DNA of 64,000 nt from contig JAZUCU010000042.1 of assembly GCA_045639325.1 (NCBI GenBank), forward strand, positions 1 to 64,000. Direction: 5' to 3'. The DNA is from RGIG8244 sp045639325 (GTDB lineage Bacteria; Verrucomicrobiota; Lentisphaeria; Victivallales; UBA1829). How positions within the stretch are numbered: the first letter of the stretch is position 1; each line of letters begins with the position of its first letter. Below the pieces are notes generated by a model that ran no database searches, was not told where the DNA came from, and saw only the letters and a list, made by a program, of their open reading frames with translations. Shown here in pieces: positions 26,776-36,531 of the stretch. The position numbers and the translations under genes were made by a program.

Positions 26776-27408
26776 TTATTTTTTCTGTCCTTCGACGACG
26801 GGGATGACTTTCATATCATCAATGTAAAGATCGGCTTTTGTTCCGGTCAATGCGAATGTGCAGTGAGTGATTTCCGGATTCCACTTGCCGATTTCCATTT
26901 CCCGTGTATAGGTCTGCCATTCCGCCTTTGCCATAGCCGTCATCGGGGCGTTGGATGTAAGATGAACGCCGCGTCCGGTTTTGGGATCTTTTTTGTAGCA
27001 GTAGAAACAGATCGTAACGCGTCCGGAACCTTTGTATTTGAAACTGAATTTATATTTGCCCGGTTTCAAATTCCGGGAGTTGTAGAGGTGGAAGCCTTCG
27101 CCGGAAATGTGCAAGGCATTTTTGCCTTCGGTTACATTTTCTTTGTTTTCACCGTTTTCGCCGATGGTGACAATGCGCAATTTGACTTTGCCGGTTGCCA
27201 CGTTGGGAACCCAGTTGGCAGGGATTTTTGCGACCGGGCCCATGCCGAAGTCCCAGCCTTGTTTGATTCTGCCGACAATGTATTTATCGGAGGCTTTTGC
27301 AATTTTGCTGACTTTTTCAAATCCGCCGTTTTCCAGCAGATTGGTTTCTTCCTGAGCGGAAACAATAGCTGTCAGAGCAGCGGTGAGAGCAATCAATGTT
27401 TTTTTCAT
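26776..27408 (-). CDS. Exported CBM4/9-like carbohydrate-binding protein (cassette A)
   Basis: 210 residues with a signal peptide (MKKTLIALTAALTAIVSAQ). The mature protein is a single galactose-binding-like beta-sandwich: NLLENGGFEKV start, KYKFSFKYKGSGRVTICFY middle, LYIDDMKVIP end. This is the shape of CBM_4_9 modules, but here it is not attached to an enzyme. It is a clear paralogue of the protein at 32621 (shared NGGFE, SDKY, IK-GW). It follows the GH42-like gene by 12 bases. Binding of the glycan attacked by its neighbour is inference. Confidence 0.75.
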   Translation of the reverse strand: MKKTLIALTAALTAIVSAQEETNLLENGGFEKVSKIAKASDKYIVGRIKQGWDFGMGPVAKIPANWVPNVATGKVKLRIVTIGENGENKENVTEGKNALHISGEGFHLYNSRNLKPGKYKFSFKYKGSGRVTICFYCYKKDPKTGRGVHLTSNAPMTAMAKAEWQTYTREMEIGKWNPEITHCTFALTGTKADLYIDDMKVIPVVEGQKK

Positions 27409-27420
27409 GATAGTTTTTCC

Positions 27421-30400
27421 TTATTTAAGATTGACGTTCAATACGGTTTCTGCGCCGCCGACAATGTTTTTGACACAGATCTTGTATGTGCCGGCAGGCA
27501 GGTCAAAAGACGGTACAAATTTGAATCCGGCTTTTGCTGTGACGTTGCGTGTGAAGATGGCTTTGCCGTCCGGTGATGTGATGATCACACGGCAGGGATT
27601 TTTTACGCCGCCGATGGCGTATTTCGCAACTGCACCTTTTTTCCATTCCGTTGCACCTTTGACTGTGGGTGCGGGTGCTTGGGCGGATGTGACGGCAAAG
27701 ACTCTGCCCAGTGCAGGTTCCAGTTCAAATTGGAATGTTTTGACTTTACCGAGATATTTACCCTTGTTCAAGTCATAAACATGCATCGGGGATCTCAAAG
27801 TGACGGTACGGGTCATATTGCCGGTGGAGACGACTGCAGCAGCAGCGCCGCTTTCCGCCCCGGCTGTACTCTTCTTGGCTTCACCGGCTTCCGTGATGGG
27901 ACCGAGGAATGTCAGGTAGTGGTCTCTGCCGTTGGTGAATGCTTTATATTCTGCAATATTGCCCTTGGAATCGACTGCATTGGCATAGGGAGCAACATTG
28001 GCATATTTTTTCAGCATGGTGAGGAGTCCGCGCTGTAAACCGGTAGCAGTTCCTTTCTGAACTTTCTGTGCAGCACCGTCAAGGTAATCATAAAGAATGA
28101 CGGCGACACCTTTGCCATAGCGTTTTACATTGAGCTTATCCATGGGGCCGAAAACGTCTGCCATGCTGGAGTTATCCAACACTTTACCATGTTCATCCAT
28201 AATGCCGGGGTTGAAGTCGGCAATAAGCAATCCGCCGTTCTTGACGAATTCTTTCATGGCTTTGACTTCCGCCTGAGAGAGCGCCTGGGAGTTGGGCATG
28301 AACAGAACTTTGAAGTTTTTCAGCTTGCCGGCTGCGATTTCTGCCGGTGTCAGATATTCATAATCCAGACCGGTACTTTCGATGAGATCACCCATGTTGC
28401 CGATGGAGAGTTCCCAGGTTGTGAGATCAGGATTCAGATTTGCGGCGTGGAGACATGCCTGTGAATAGTGGACTGCCACTTTGTCACTTCTGAATTTGCT
28501 GTCCTTGAGCAGTTTACCGATACCGGTGTTTTTGATCTTTGCGATTTCATCTGCGGTATGTTTGAACTGTGACTGGAAGCCCAGATCCATACGGAAAATG
28601 GTTGCATTGGAATATCCAGGGTTGCCGGCATACCAGTAGAATGCACCACCCAGACCGGCAAAGAGATAACGCCACGGGGGCTGACGGGAGAACTGTTCGT
28701 TCATTTCGCCTTCGTATGTACCGAACCATGCGGATTTGACGGCATTCTTGCCCATATATTTCAGAGCATGAATATCTCTGGAGATAAAGTACGGAGCGCA
28801 GAATGTGAAGTTCGGGAGCATCTGTGCCAGGTTGAAGCCGGAATAGGATTTTGCCGGATAAACCAGACCTTCAATCCCGATGGGGGAAGTTTTATCCAGT
28901 TTGCGGACCTGACCGGCAACCATTTTATGCCATTCGGTGAAAGAATAATCCATGAAAGCACGGAAATCCATCCACATGGGGAGCAGTTCTTTATCTGCTG
29001 CGGTATCCAGCCCAATTGTCTTGATTTCGTCAAAGTTTTTGAACTTGGAATTGTACTGTGCATTGAGTTTTTCAATGGTGCCGTACATGTTTTTCAGGAA
29101 TTTGCGGAAACGGACGTTACATTCCTGGCAGAAACAGGACTCAAACTGTCCATGATCGGTCAAGGAGTTTTCGTCGCCCAGATTATAGAATGCTGTGCCG
29201 AAATCTTTTGCTTCCGTAACAATTTTCTGAATGGTGTTATAGTTGTTGGCAAAAGGTTTGCCGTTCTTATCCAGATAGGATTTATTTTCGCGGACTGCAT
29301 CTGCCAGAGAAAGGTTACACAATTTCTGATATTTGTGGGTGCCGACAAGGCGGCACAGGTAGATCGCGTATGCAAGACCGGCATCGTGCAGATTGCGGGG
29401 AACCACTTTTGCAGATGCGGCATCGAACATGACCGCGGTATCCATGACCACGTCGATTCCGGATTCTTTCAACCGTTTCATGACCATTTCTGTGATACGG
29501 CTGTTGGAAGTCGCGGCATCCCAGATGGCGAACTGGAAGTCGTTATGAATCAATTTCTGGTCGATGGGGAAATAGACAGAAACTTCATGTTCGTCTGCAA
29601 CCACATTCTTTTCCAGATATTTTACATTCAATTTTGCGGAAAGACTTTCAAAGGGCGGGAAGGTGTATGCGAATTTGTTGACGCCTGCTGTTGCTTTGAC
29701 ATCATTCACATAAATCAGGCGTCCGTCGTTATCAATGGCACGGAAAGAGAGGATGCCGTCCGGCTTGCCTGCCATGGTCACGGTCCAGGAGAGTTTACGG
29801 CTTTTGCCGACAATATCTTTTGCAAGTTTCACTGCCTGAATTTTGTTTGTGCGGGGTGTGACAAATTTTGTGGAACCGAAATTGATCACTTTGCCTGCTG
29901 CATCAAGCAGCGTGGTATCCATCAGAACCACACTGGCAGGGAGTGTGGCGGGATGTGTAATTTTATTTGCGCCTGCCGCTGCATTCATGGTTGTTGAAGC
30001 CACAACTTTGCCGAGACGGTTCAGGTAATCCACACGGATTTTTGCGCCTGCAGGGAGTTTGCCGTTGACGGTTGCCACATCCTGTGCCGGGATGATGACC
30101 GGTGCATCTTTCGCCAATTCCTGACGGACCAGAGTGCCGAGGAGTGCATAATAATATTCGTAATAAAGCGGGTGATTGCTTTCGTACGGAGTCAGCACTT
30201 CGAGGGGATAGCGGCTGCCTTTTTTGTTATAGGAAACCGTGATGATCTTGCCTTTGCCGAGGTCAGCAGACTGAAGGGTTGTCTTCTGCAAATCGGGGAT
30301 GACGGCAGCGGGAATATTTGCCGGCATGTTCGCGGCTTTGAATGTTGCGCCAGGGATCACGGGCATCTTGCCGTCTCTGAGAATCAGGATCATGACACTG

Positions 30401-30858
30401 CCTTTTTTGACCTGATCAAGCATGAGTTTACGGATATCAGCAGGGATATCGGCGAAATGGAATTTACCGATGATGAGAGCATCGCATGTTTTCAAATCGT
30501 CAAAGATCCGTTTGCGTTCTGCTCTGTAATCTTTTTCATCCATGGATGCAGCATAGACTTTCAGCGGCTTCGGTTCGAAGACAGAGAAAGCAGTCTTTGT
30601 TGCGGGCCAATATTGGAAATCACATTCAAAACGCTGGCGGAATTCCGCAATTTCGCGCATACCTTTGTTGTAACCCAGGAAGAAGATTTTCGGTTTCTTG
30701 CCGGAAAGAGGTTTATAAAGTTTACGGTGCTGAGTGACGGTTTTGTCATCCAGTTTTCCCCACGGGTAATCGCCATCCTGAGACCAGTCGGCGAAAACCG
30801 GTGCGGCACAGAGCAATGCCGCAGCCACAGCAAATGCGGATTTGAATTTCATGTTCAT
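27421..30858 (-). CDS. Secreted GH42-like giant (cassette A)
   Basis: 1145 residues with a signal peptide (cleavage near VFA-DW). An amino-terminal domain of about 400 residues precedes a TIM-barrel part that resembles GH42 beta-galactosidases: FYNLGDENSL (about 560), then C-F-C-Q-E-C-N-V-R-F-R-K-F-L, LNAQYNSKFKNFDEI, and AWFGTYEGEMNE (about 710). Glu of GDE and Glu of TYEG are candidate acid/base and nucleophile, both kept in the paralogue at 33229. A GH42-type amidotransferase-like domain follows (FKVLFMPNSQALSQAEVKAM, about 840-900), then a beta-rich end. Activity is not established; the divergence from known GH42 is large. Start and the previous stop share one base (TAATG), with AAGGAG upstream. 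Confidence 0.7.
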   Translation of the reverse strand: MNMKFKSAFAVAAALLCAAPVFADWSQDGDYPWGKLDDKTVTQHRKLYKPLSGKKPKIFFLGYNKGMREIAEFRQRFECDFQYWPATKTAFSVFEPKPLKVYAASMDEKDYRAERKRIFDDLKTCDALIIGKFHFADIPADIRKLMLDQVKKGSVMILILRDGKMPVIPGATFKAANMPANIPAAVIPDLQKTTLQSADLGKGKIITVSYNKKGSRYPLEVLTPYESNHPLYYEYYYALLGTLVRQELAKDAPVIIPAQDVATVNGKLPAGAKIRVDYLNRLGKVVASTTMNAAAGANKITHPATLPASVVLMDTTLLDAAGKVINFGSTKFVTPRTNKIQAVKLAKDIVGKSRKLSWTVTMAGKPDGILSFRAIDNDGRLIYVNDVKATAGVNKFAYTFPPFESLSAKLNVKYLEKNVVADEHEVSVYFPIDQKLIHNDFQFAIWDAATSNSRITEMVMKRLKESGIDVVMDTAVMFDAASAKVVPRNLHDAGLAYAIYLCRLVGTHKYQKLCNLSLADAVRENKSYLDKNGKPFANNYNTIQKIVTEAKDFGTAFYNLGDENSLTDHGQFESCFCQECNVRFRKFLKNMYGTIEKLNAQYNSKFKNFDEIKTIGLDTAADKELLPMWMDFRAFMDYSFTEWHKMVAGQVRKLDKTSPIGIEGLVYPAKSYSGFNLAQMLPNFTFCAPYFISRDIHALKYMGKNAVKSAWFGTYEGEMNEQFSRQPPWRYLFAGLGGAFYWYAGNPGYSNATIFRMDLGFQSQFKHTADEIAKIKNTGIGKLLKDSKFRSDKVAVHYSQACLHAANLNPDLTTWELSIGNMGDLIESTGLDYEYLTPAEIAAGKLKNFKVLFMPNSQALSQAEVKAMKEFVKNGGLLIADFNPGIMDEHGKVLDNSSMADVFGPMDKLNVKRYGKGVAVILYDYLDGAAQKVQKGTATGLQRGLLTMLKKYANVAPYANAVDSKGNIAEYKAFTNGRDHYLTFLGPITEAGEAKKSTAGAESGAAAAVVSTGNMTRTVTLRSPMHVYDLNKGKYLGKVKTFQFELEPALGRVFAVTSAQAPAPTVKGATEWKKGAVAKYAIGGVKNPCRVIITSPDGKAIFTRNVTAKAGFKFVPSFDLPAGTYKICVKNIVGGAETVLNVNLK

Positions 30859-31658
30859 TATTTGATCTCCTTCATAGCTTTCATCAATTTCAATTCATCT
30901 TTCACTGCCTGGATCTCAAGTTCGTTGCAATCTTTTTCCAACTGTTTGAGACGGGGCGCAAAATGTTTGGTAAAGCCGAGTGCTTTGATTTCTTTGGTCA
31001 CACCGGCAAGCATGGCTTTGTTTTTCTGCTGATTGGCTGCGAGAAAACTTTTGGCTGTACCGAAACGCAGTTCCGCAAATTTTGCGGGTGTATTGAAATA
31101 GGTTCCGACTTTGGCAAAGGTGCTGAAATAGGGTGAGGCATGTTTTACGTTACGGCAGATGTTGAAGCCCCAGATTTCACCGATTTCCGGCTTTTTGAAT
31201 TCCTGATCAAAGGGAATGGTGAACTGGAATGTGATGCCACCCTGGAAGTCGAGACGTTTCACGGTCCATTTAGCAGCCCAGGGCTTTTTGACATAACGGT
31301 TGTCGAATGCATTGCCATCCACACCGGCTGCAATCTGAACGTATTTGGAACAGCTTCTGCCGGGATCGAGGAAGATTTCCACGGATTCTTCCGACGGCCA
31401 GACATTTTTCTTGAGCTGGAATTTGTTCTTCTGGAAATCCTTCCAGTGTTTGCCTTCCAGTTTGATTTCCACGATCAAAGCCTTATCCGTCAGATTCAAA
31501 CGGAATGCGGTCGGTTCCGGAATGGGCTTGCTGTTATCGGTCGCATACATGATTTTGTTTACAACCCACTGATTATCCGTATAGGCTTCCACGGCGGAAA
31601 GCTGGGTAAGAAGACTTCCCATGCCGCAGAGCAGTGCAAAGAGAAATGTTTTTTTCAT
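30858..31658 (-). CDS. Exported CBM9-like protein (cassette A)
   Basis: About 266 residues from the ATG at 31658; the frame is open further upstream but the natural start MKKTFLFALLCGMGSLL is a signal peptide. The mature part looks like a CBM9-like beta-sandwich (MYATDNSKPIPEPTAFRL, VWPSEESVEIFLDPG, FDNRYVKKPWAAKW, WGFNICRN). A charged helical tail of about 60 residues (KEIKALGFTKHFAPRLKQL) follows. It is a paralogue of 36528, sharing NRYVKK and the N-F-C-R-N-V-K pattern. Its stop overlaps the GH42-like start by one base, implying coupled synthesis in fixed ratio. Confidence 0.75.
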   Translation of the reverse strand: MKKTFLFALLCGMGSLLTQLSAVEAYTDNQWVVNKIMYATDNSKPIPEPTAFRLNLTDKALIVEIKLEGKHWKDFQKNKFQLKKNVWPSEESVEIFLDPGRSCSKYVQIAAGVDGNAFDNRYVKKPWAAKWTVKRLDFQGGITFQFTIPFDQEFKKPEIGEIWGFNICRNVKHASPYFSTFAKVGTYFNTPAKFAELRFGTAKSFLAANQQKNKAMLAGVTKEIKALGFTKHFAPRLKQLEKDCNELEIQAVKDELKLMKAMKEIK

Positions 31659-31687
31659 GCGTTGATTTCTTTCTGTATTCTGTGAGA

Positions 31688-32464
31688 TTAATAGGATTCG
31701 CCCGGAAACTTTGTCCAGTTGACATAATAACGGGCAGATTTTGCATAACACCAGTCGCCAGCCATACGCAAATTTGCTTTAAAATCCGCCAGGGTAACCA
31801 GTCCGGCGTGACCGTCCAAAAATCCGAATCCGACTTTTTTATCATGATTCATAGAGCCGTCTTCGTTTTGGAAAAATGTGTAGGTGTCTTTGTAAAGACG
31901 CTGTTCATAAACGTTGGTGGAGTTCCAAATCGGATGCAGCATTTTGAACCCGTCGGCTCTACAATTTGTTTCCGACATAACGATATCTTTGGCAGGATAT
32001 TTCCAACGTGTCAATTTTGACGGAATACCAAATGTCCCCGGGTTAGCCGCAGGGACAGTATAACGTCCGCCGATTTTTTCATTATAACCATAGGAGTAGT
32101 TGTTTTTAGCACCACTGTAAGGATGGAAGTGAACTTCGCTTGTACGGGTACGGTCGCTGGGACAATCCATGAGCTTGGGAGAAAAATATTTTACTTTGCC
32201 CAATACGATGGTTTTCAGGAAGGAAGAGTCCGCACCCCCTGATGATGCATCCGTTGCGATCGGCAGCCAGTCGCCGTAATCTCCGGCGTAATAGATACAA
32301 GCCATGGAGAGCTGTTTGAGGTTGTTGGTACAGGTGGAAATTTTGCCGCTTTCACGTACTCTGCCCAATGCAGGCAGTAACATGGATGCCAGAATGGCGA
32401 TGATTGCAATGACAACGAGCAATTCGATCAGGGTGAAGTTTGAAGTTGTTTTTTGCATTTTCAT
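31688..32464 (-). CDS. Pseudopilin with H-X9-DG motif (cassette A)
   Basis: About 258 residues from the ATG at 32464 (MKMQKTTSNFTLIELLVV), with GAGG about 11 bases upstream. The helix FTLIELLVVIAIIAILA carries Glu5; Asn replaces Gly before the mature Phe. The domain has CTNNLKQLSMACIYYAGDYGDWLP, a conserved CPSDRTR, and near the end H-D-K-K-V-G-F-G-F-L-D-G, an exact His-X9-Asp-Gly. It is closest in the window to the cassette B pseudopilin (shared VRESGK/VKESGR, DCPSD-TRT, VHFH, NYSYGYN/NISYGFN). First gene of its own transcript. Confidence 0.88.
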   Translation of the reverse strand: MKMQKTTSNFTLIELLVVIAIIAILASMLLPALGRVRESGKISTCTNNLKQLSMACIYYAGDYGDWLPIATDASSGGADSSFLKTIVLGKVKYFSPKLMDCPSDRTRTSEVHFHPYSGAKNNYSYGYNEKIGGRYTVPAANPGTFGIPSKLTRWKYPAKDIVMSETNCRADGFKMLHPIWNSTNVYEQRLYKDTYTFFQNEDGSMNHDKKVGFGFLDGHAGLVTLADFKANLRMAGDWCYAKSARYYVNWTKFPGESY

Positions 32465-32523
32465 AAGTTTTTTTTCCTCTTCCTTGCAATTATTTGTTTG
32501 ACATGCTAACATACTTAACGTTT

Positions 32524-32552
32524 AAAATACATCACTTTTCCGTATTTTGCAA
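32524..32552 (-). promoter_or_regulatory. Promoter of cassette A
   Basis: Minus strand TTGCAA, 17 bases, TATTTT, about 60 bases before the pseudopilin start. It lies directly after the cassette B terminator. A TTAACGT heptamer at 32515-32521 is shared with the regulator promoter (ACGTTAA, 39213-39219). Confidence 0.45.
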
Positions 32553-32556
32553 GCTG

Positions 32557-32601
32557 AAAAATCTCAGGATCGCCACTTTGTTTCAAGTACCGGCAATCCT
32601 G
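32557..32601 (-). terminator. Terminator of cassette B
   Basis: A 10-bp stem with one G-U pair (CAGGATCGCC at 32565-32574, GGCAATCCTG at 32592-32601) followed on the minus strand by a five-T run. It lies about 20 bases beyond the CBM4/9-like stop and separates the two cassettes. Confidence 0.7.
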
Positions 32602-32620
32602 TCCGTAATGTGATTGTAAC

Positions 32621-33226
32621 TTATTTGCCAGCCGGAGCAGCTGCCGGTGTGAGGGAAATATCGTCAATAAACAAAACACAGTCCTTTGAAACGGCAAGGG
32701 CAAACGCAAAGGAGTTTGTCAGCGGATGGATTTTTGAGATATCAACAGTCTTTTTGTATTCTTTCCATTCATCGCTTGCAACTTTATTATTCATCAGAAC
32801 TGCGATGCGGGTTTTCTTGTCGCTGCAATAGCAGTATGCAACAATGTTGATTGTTCCATTGCCTTTTGCCCAGTAGGAAATATCGTATGTTCCGGCTTTT
32901 GCTCCGGAGGTATAGATGTGGGATGTTTTTGTGGCTGAAAGTTTCAACGCATATTCGCCGCTGTGGACATTTTTCGCATCATCGGCTTTTTTCACGACTT
33001 CCACTTTGGCTGCGCCCATGTTGAGTGTCCAGTAAGTCGGGAGCGTTGCCAGAGGTTTATTGCCGACGTTCCAGCCTTCTTTGATTTTCTTCAGCAAATA
33101 CTTGTCGCTGGATTTTGTTACTTTTTTGATTGTCTCAAAACCGCCGTTTTTCAACAGATTGCCTTCTGCTGCGTTCAGTGTGAGTCCCATAACAAGACCG
33201 AGTGAGAGAATGAGTGCTTTCTTCAT
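32621..33226 (-). CDS. Exported CBM4/9-like carbohydrate-binding protein (cassette B)
   Basis: 201 residues from the ATG at 33226 (MKKALILSLGLVMG, signal peptide ending near LNA-AE); AAAGGA is nine bases upstream. An ATG two codons earlier (33232) overlaps the previous stop as ATGA but is too close to the ribosome site. The mature part is a CBM_4_9-like beta-sandwich (NLLKNGGFETI start, GTYDISYWAKGNGTINIVAY, LFIDDISLTP). Paralogue of 26776. The role as a free glycan-binding protein is inference. Confidence 0.75.
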   Translation of the reverse strand: MKKALILSLGLVMGLTLNAAEGNLLKNGGFETIKKVTKSSDKYLLKKIKEGWNVGNKPLATLPTYWTLNMGAAKVEVVKKADDAKNVHSGEYALKLSATKTSHIYTSGAKAGTYDISYWAKGNGTINIVAYCYCSDKKTRIAVLMNNKVASDEWKEYKKTVDISKIHPLTNSFAFALAVSKDCVLFIDDISLTPAAAPAGK

Positions 33227-33228
33227 TT

Positions 33229-36200
33229 TCATTTTTCCTTTATGTTAATTATAATTGTTTTTGTCATCTGTGTGATCGGGTTGGTGATTTTCAGAGAATA
33301 TTTCCCCGGCTTGTCATTGAATGCAGTCCGGAAAGTGAATTTGCCTTTTTCAAAACGGCAGCTTTTCATCAGACCCGGAATTTCTGCAAGCATGACCGGG
33401 GCAGGATCTTTCACGGTCACCCGGAGTGTATCACCGCATTTCAACGTTGTTTTTTCTGCTTTGACTGTGAACGGTTTGATAGGCTGTGCCGTCAACACCA
33501 GTACGCGTCCCGTATACGGTTCCAGATTGATCGTATACTGATCGGTTGCCTGTGCGGACTGCTTTTTGCCGAACATGTCGTAAACATAAAACTTTTTGTT
33601 GAATTTGATTTTGCGGAGGACGGCTGTTGATTCCCCGAATGTTTCTGAAACGGATTCTGCACCGCCTTTGATTTTCTTGCTCAATGCTGTCGGACCGACA
33701 AAACACAGATAGGTGTAGGCGCCGTTTTGGAACAGGAAATAGCTTTCCAGTTGATTGTATTCATTGTTCACCGTTGCAAACGGTTTGATTTTTGCATAAG
33801 TTGTGATAAGGCGGAGGAAGCCCCGTGTGATGCCGTCGGTTTCGCCTTTCTGCTTTCTTGCCTGGAAGGAACTGATATAGTCCATCAGGTAAACGCTGAC
33901 ACCTTTGCCATATTTATGAATGGCAAGCCGTGTTGTTTTGGGGAAGATATCCGCGAGAGAGCTTTTCGACAGAACTTTACCATGTTCATCCATAGTACCC
34001 GGATTCCAGTCGGCGATAATCAAACCGCCATCGGCAGTGAATTCCCGCATGGCTTCGGCTTCGTTTGCAGAGACAGCCTGAGAGTAGGGGAGGATCAGGA
34101 CTTTGAACCGTTTCAGGTTGCCCTGTTCAATTTCTGCGGGACTGAGCAATTCATAATTCAGACCGCAGCTGCTCAAGACGTCGCCGAAATCCCGGTGGGA
34201 ATTTTCCCAGCTGGATTGATCCGGATTCAATGTTGAAGCATGGAGGGAATTATTGGAGTAATGCACGGCGATCTGTGCTTTTTCCGCTTTCGCCGCAACA
34301 AGCAATGCGCCAAGTCCGCTGTTACGGATCTTGTTGATTTCATCCATTGCCCAGGCAAAATGGGGCAGGGGGCGGAAGTCGGCGGAAAGGGCAGTCGAAG
34401 CCGCAAAAGAGCCGCGGCTTGTCATCCCGCCGGCAGTCCACCATGCCGTGGAGTTCAAACCTTTGTAAAGGTGTCCCCAGGGAGTGGAACGCATACGGGA
34501 TTCGGTCATTGTACCTTCATAAGTTCCGAACCAGGCACCGGTTACAGCACCTTTTTTCAGATACTTCATGGCTTTGATTTCTCTGGTGGATGGGTAGGGG
34601 GCAAAGAAATCAAGAAGGGGGAGCAGGTCATAAAGGCGGAACCCTTCATAAGAACGGAAGGGATAGCTCAAACCTTCGATTCCGCACGCACCTTCGGGAT
34701 CCTGTATGCGAACCTGTGCGATTGCCCATTTATGGTAGTCAATAAACTGTTCTTCCATGAAAAGGCGGTGATCCAGCCAGAGAGTGGTGAGGTTTTTATC
34801 ACAGGCTTCTTCCAGATTGATGGATTTGATTGCATCCCAGGAAGTGTATTTTGTATTGTGTTCCTTGTTCAACGCATCCAATGTTTTATAAACGCGTTTC
34901 AGATACAGTCGGAATCTTGCCTGACATTCCGGACAATGGCAGGTATCGACTTCCTTATGCGGGGAAAGACTGTTTTCGTCCCCCAGGTTATAGAAGACGG
35001 TTCCCATATTTTTACCGGCGGCGGCGATGCGCTGAATACGGGCATTGTATTCCAGTTTTCCGGTTTTCTGGTAGTTGTACCAGTGGGAAAGAGAGCAGGG
35101 TGATCTGTATTTGCCGTTTTTCAGCGGCATGGGACCGGTGAGACGGGTGGTATAGAATGCAGGACGCAGCTGCATCTGTTTCAATTCTCTGGGCTTCGGC
35201 TTGATGTTCTTCGGATTGCACCACATGGCTTCCGTTTCCATGACGGTGGTCACGCCACATTCTTTCAAGGCGCGGAAGAAGAATTTTGACAACCGGCTCT
35301 TGGGCATGTGATTTGCCCAGACCGTAATGGAAAAGTCATTATTCACCCGTTTACGTTTCATATAAATATCCGCATATTCCATATCCTGCAGATTGCCTTT
35401 TGCGATGATCTGCAGCGGAGCATGTTCCATATCAGGAATGTCCGGAACGGAAATTTTCAGCGTATAAGTTTTGCAATCTTTCAGCGGGATGGATTTCTTC
35501 TGCACGATACGTTTGCCGGGAGCAAGGATGCGGGCTTCCAATGTGCCGGTGAAGGGGACGGCGAATGTAATATTGGCTTCCGCCGTTTTGCCGGGGATGA
35601 CCGCTTCATATTTCAGTTTGACGGAGTCGATGCCTTTCTTTGCGGATTCCTCAAACAATTCAAATGCAAAATCGGTCACGGCACCGGATTTGTCCATCTG
35701 TTGTGTCAGGATAAGATTTTTTCCGGGTGAGGTGGATTTGACTTTATCGCCGTGGCGGTTATAGATCAATTTTTCCGTTTTGGCGGGGGCAGGAATTTTT
35801 TTGCCGCTTGCCATCTGCATGAGTTTTGCCATGGCAAGGTAATAGGCATCGTAAAGAATGGGATCGTCAGACTGGAACGGCGCAAAGGGTTCGACATAAT
35901 ACCAGACGACGTCCTTTTTAACAGGGGGATATTCTACTGCATAGACGGAACCTTTGCCGATTTTACCTTTCCGGATGGAAACGAGATTCGGCAGTTTGCC
36001 TTTGAAGATGGTTGCGGGATCGACCTGTTCCGTCAGATTCAATTGTTTTACCGGAAGTTTCTGTGTTTCATGCTTGATGTAAAGCAAACCTGCTCCTTGT
36101 TTCACCCGGTCGAAAATAGCTTTTGTGACGTGAGGCGGGAAAATATCCAGATCGGTTTTTGCAAGCACGATCACATCGCAATCTTTCAACTGTTTCAGAC

Positions 36201-36531
36201 GGTCGGCTTCGATCTTTTTATGCTGTTTTTCTTCTACCGCGAGAGCATATAATTTCTGGGGTTTTTTGTACCAGGGGGAATACTGTATGAAAGATTCCGT
36301 CTGCAGAATGACGGGTGTCAAATCCCGGCGCAATTTCATTTCGTTGACTGCGGCGGAAACTTTCCCGGGGAGCAGGAAAAAGACTTTGAGCGGGACTGCA
36401 CTTTTCGGTGCTCCGGCGATGCGGTTTGATTCGGGGATATTCGTCAAATCCTTTCCATAAAATCCGTTGGTTTCGACGGCAGAGAGTGTGATAACGCTGA
36501 TAAAAAATAAACTCAACAACCAGTTTTTCAT
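33229..36531 (-). CDS. Secreted GH42-like giant (cassette B)
   Basis: 1100 residues with a signal peptide (MKNWLLSLFFISVITLSA). Same plan as 27421: about 400-residue amino-terminal region, GH42-like barrel with FYNLGDENSL, C-H-C-P-E-C-Q-A-R-F-R-L-Y-L, GIEGLSYPFRSYEGF, AWFGTYEGTMTE, an amidotransferase-like domain (FKVLILPYSQAVSANEAEAM), and a beta-rich end. The shared candidate catalytic Glu residues (GDE, TYEG) suggest both copies are active. Identity looks partial, so the duplication is old and the substrates may differ. The start overlaps the previous stop by four bases (ATGA). Confidence 0.7.
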   Translation of the reverse strand: MKNWLLSLFFISVITLSAVETNGFYGKDLTNIPESNRIAGAPKSAVPLKVFFLLPGKVSAAVNEMKLRRDLTPVILQTESFIQYSPWYKKPQKLYALAVEEKQHKKIEADRLKQLKDCDVIVLAKTDLDIFPPHVTKAIFDRVKQGAGLLYIKHETQKLPVKQLNLTEQVDPATIFKGKLPNLVSIRKGKIGKGSVYAVEYPPVKKDVVWYYVEPFAPFQSDDPILYDAYYLAMAKLMQMASGKKIPAPAKTEKLIYNRHGDKVKSTSPGKNLILTQQMDKSGAVTDFAFELFEESAKKGIDSVKLKYEAVIPGKTAEANITFAVPFTGTLEARILAPGKRIVQKKSIPLKDCKTYTLKISVPDIPDMEHAPLQIIAKGNLQDMEYADIYMKRKRVNNDFSITVWANHMPKSRLSKFFFRALKECGVTTVMETEAMWCNPKNIKPKPRELKQMQLRPAFYTTRLTGPMPLKNGKYRSPCSLSHWYNYQKTGKLEYNARIQRIAAAGKNMGTVFYNLGDENSLSPHKEVDTCHCPECQARFRLYLKRVYKTLDALNKEHNTKYTSWDAIKSINLEEACDKNLTTLWLDHRLFMEEQFIDYHKWAIAQVRIQDPEGACGIEGLSYPFRSYEGFRLYDLLPLLDFFAPYPSTREIKAMKYLKKGAVTGAWFGTYEGTMTESRMRSTPWGHLYKGLNSTAWWTAGGMTSRGSFAASTALSADFRPLPHFAWAMDEINKIRNSGLGALLVAAKAEKAQIAVHYSNNSLHASTLNPDQSSWENSHRDFGDVLSSCGLNYELLSPAEIEQGNLKRFKVLILPYSQAVSANEAEAMREFTADGGLIIADWNPGTMDEHGKVLSKSSLADIFPKTTRLAIHKYGKGVSVYLMDYISSFQARKQKGETDGITRGFLRLITTYAKIKPFATVNNEYNQLESYFLFQNGAYTYLCFVGPTALSKKIKGGAESVSETFGESTAVLRKIKFNKKFYVYDMFGKKQSAQATDQYTINLEPYTGRVLVLTAQPIKPFTVKAEKTTLKCGDTLRVTVKDPAPVMLAEIPGLMKSCRFEKGKFTFRTAFNDKPGKYSLKITNPITQMTKTIIINIKEK

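Noticed and set aside
28768..29997. Plus-strand open frame inside the GH42-like gene
   Set aside because: Cysteine- and phenylalanine-rich shadow product, no ribosome site, within a well supported exported protein gene.
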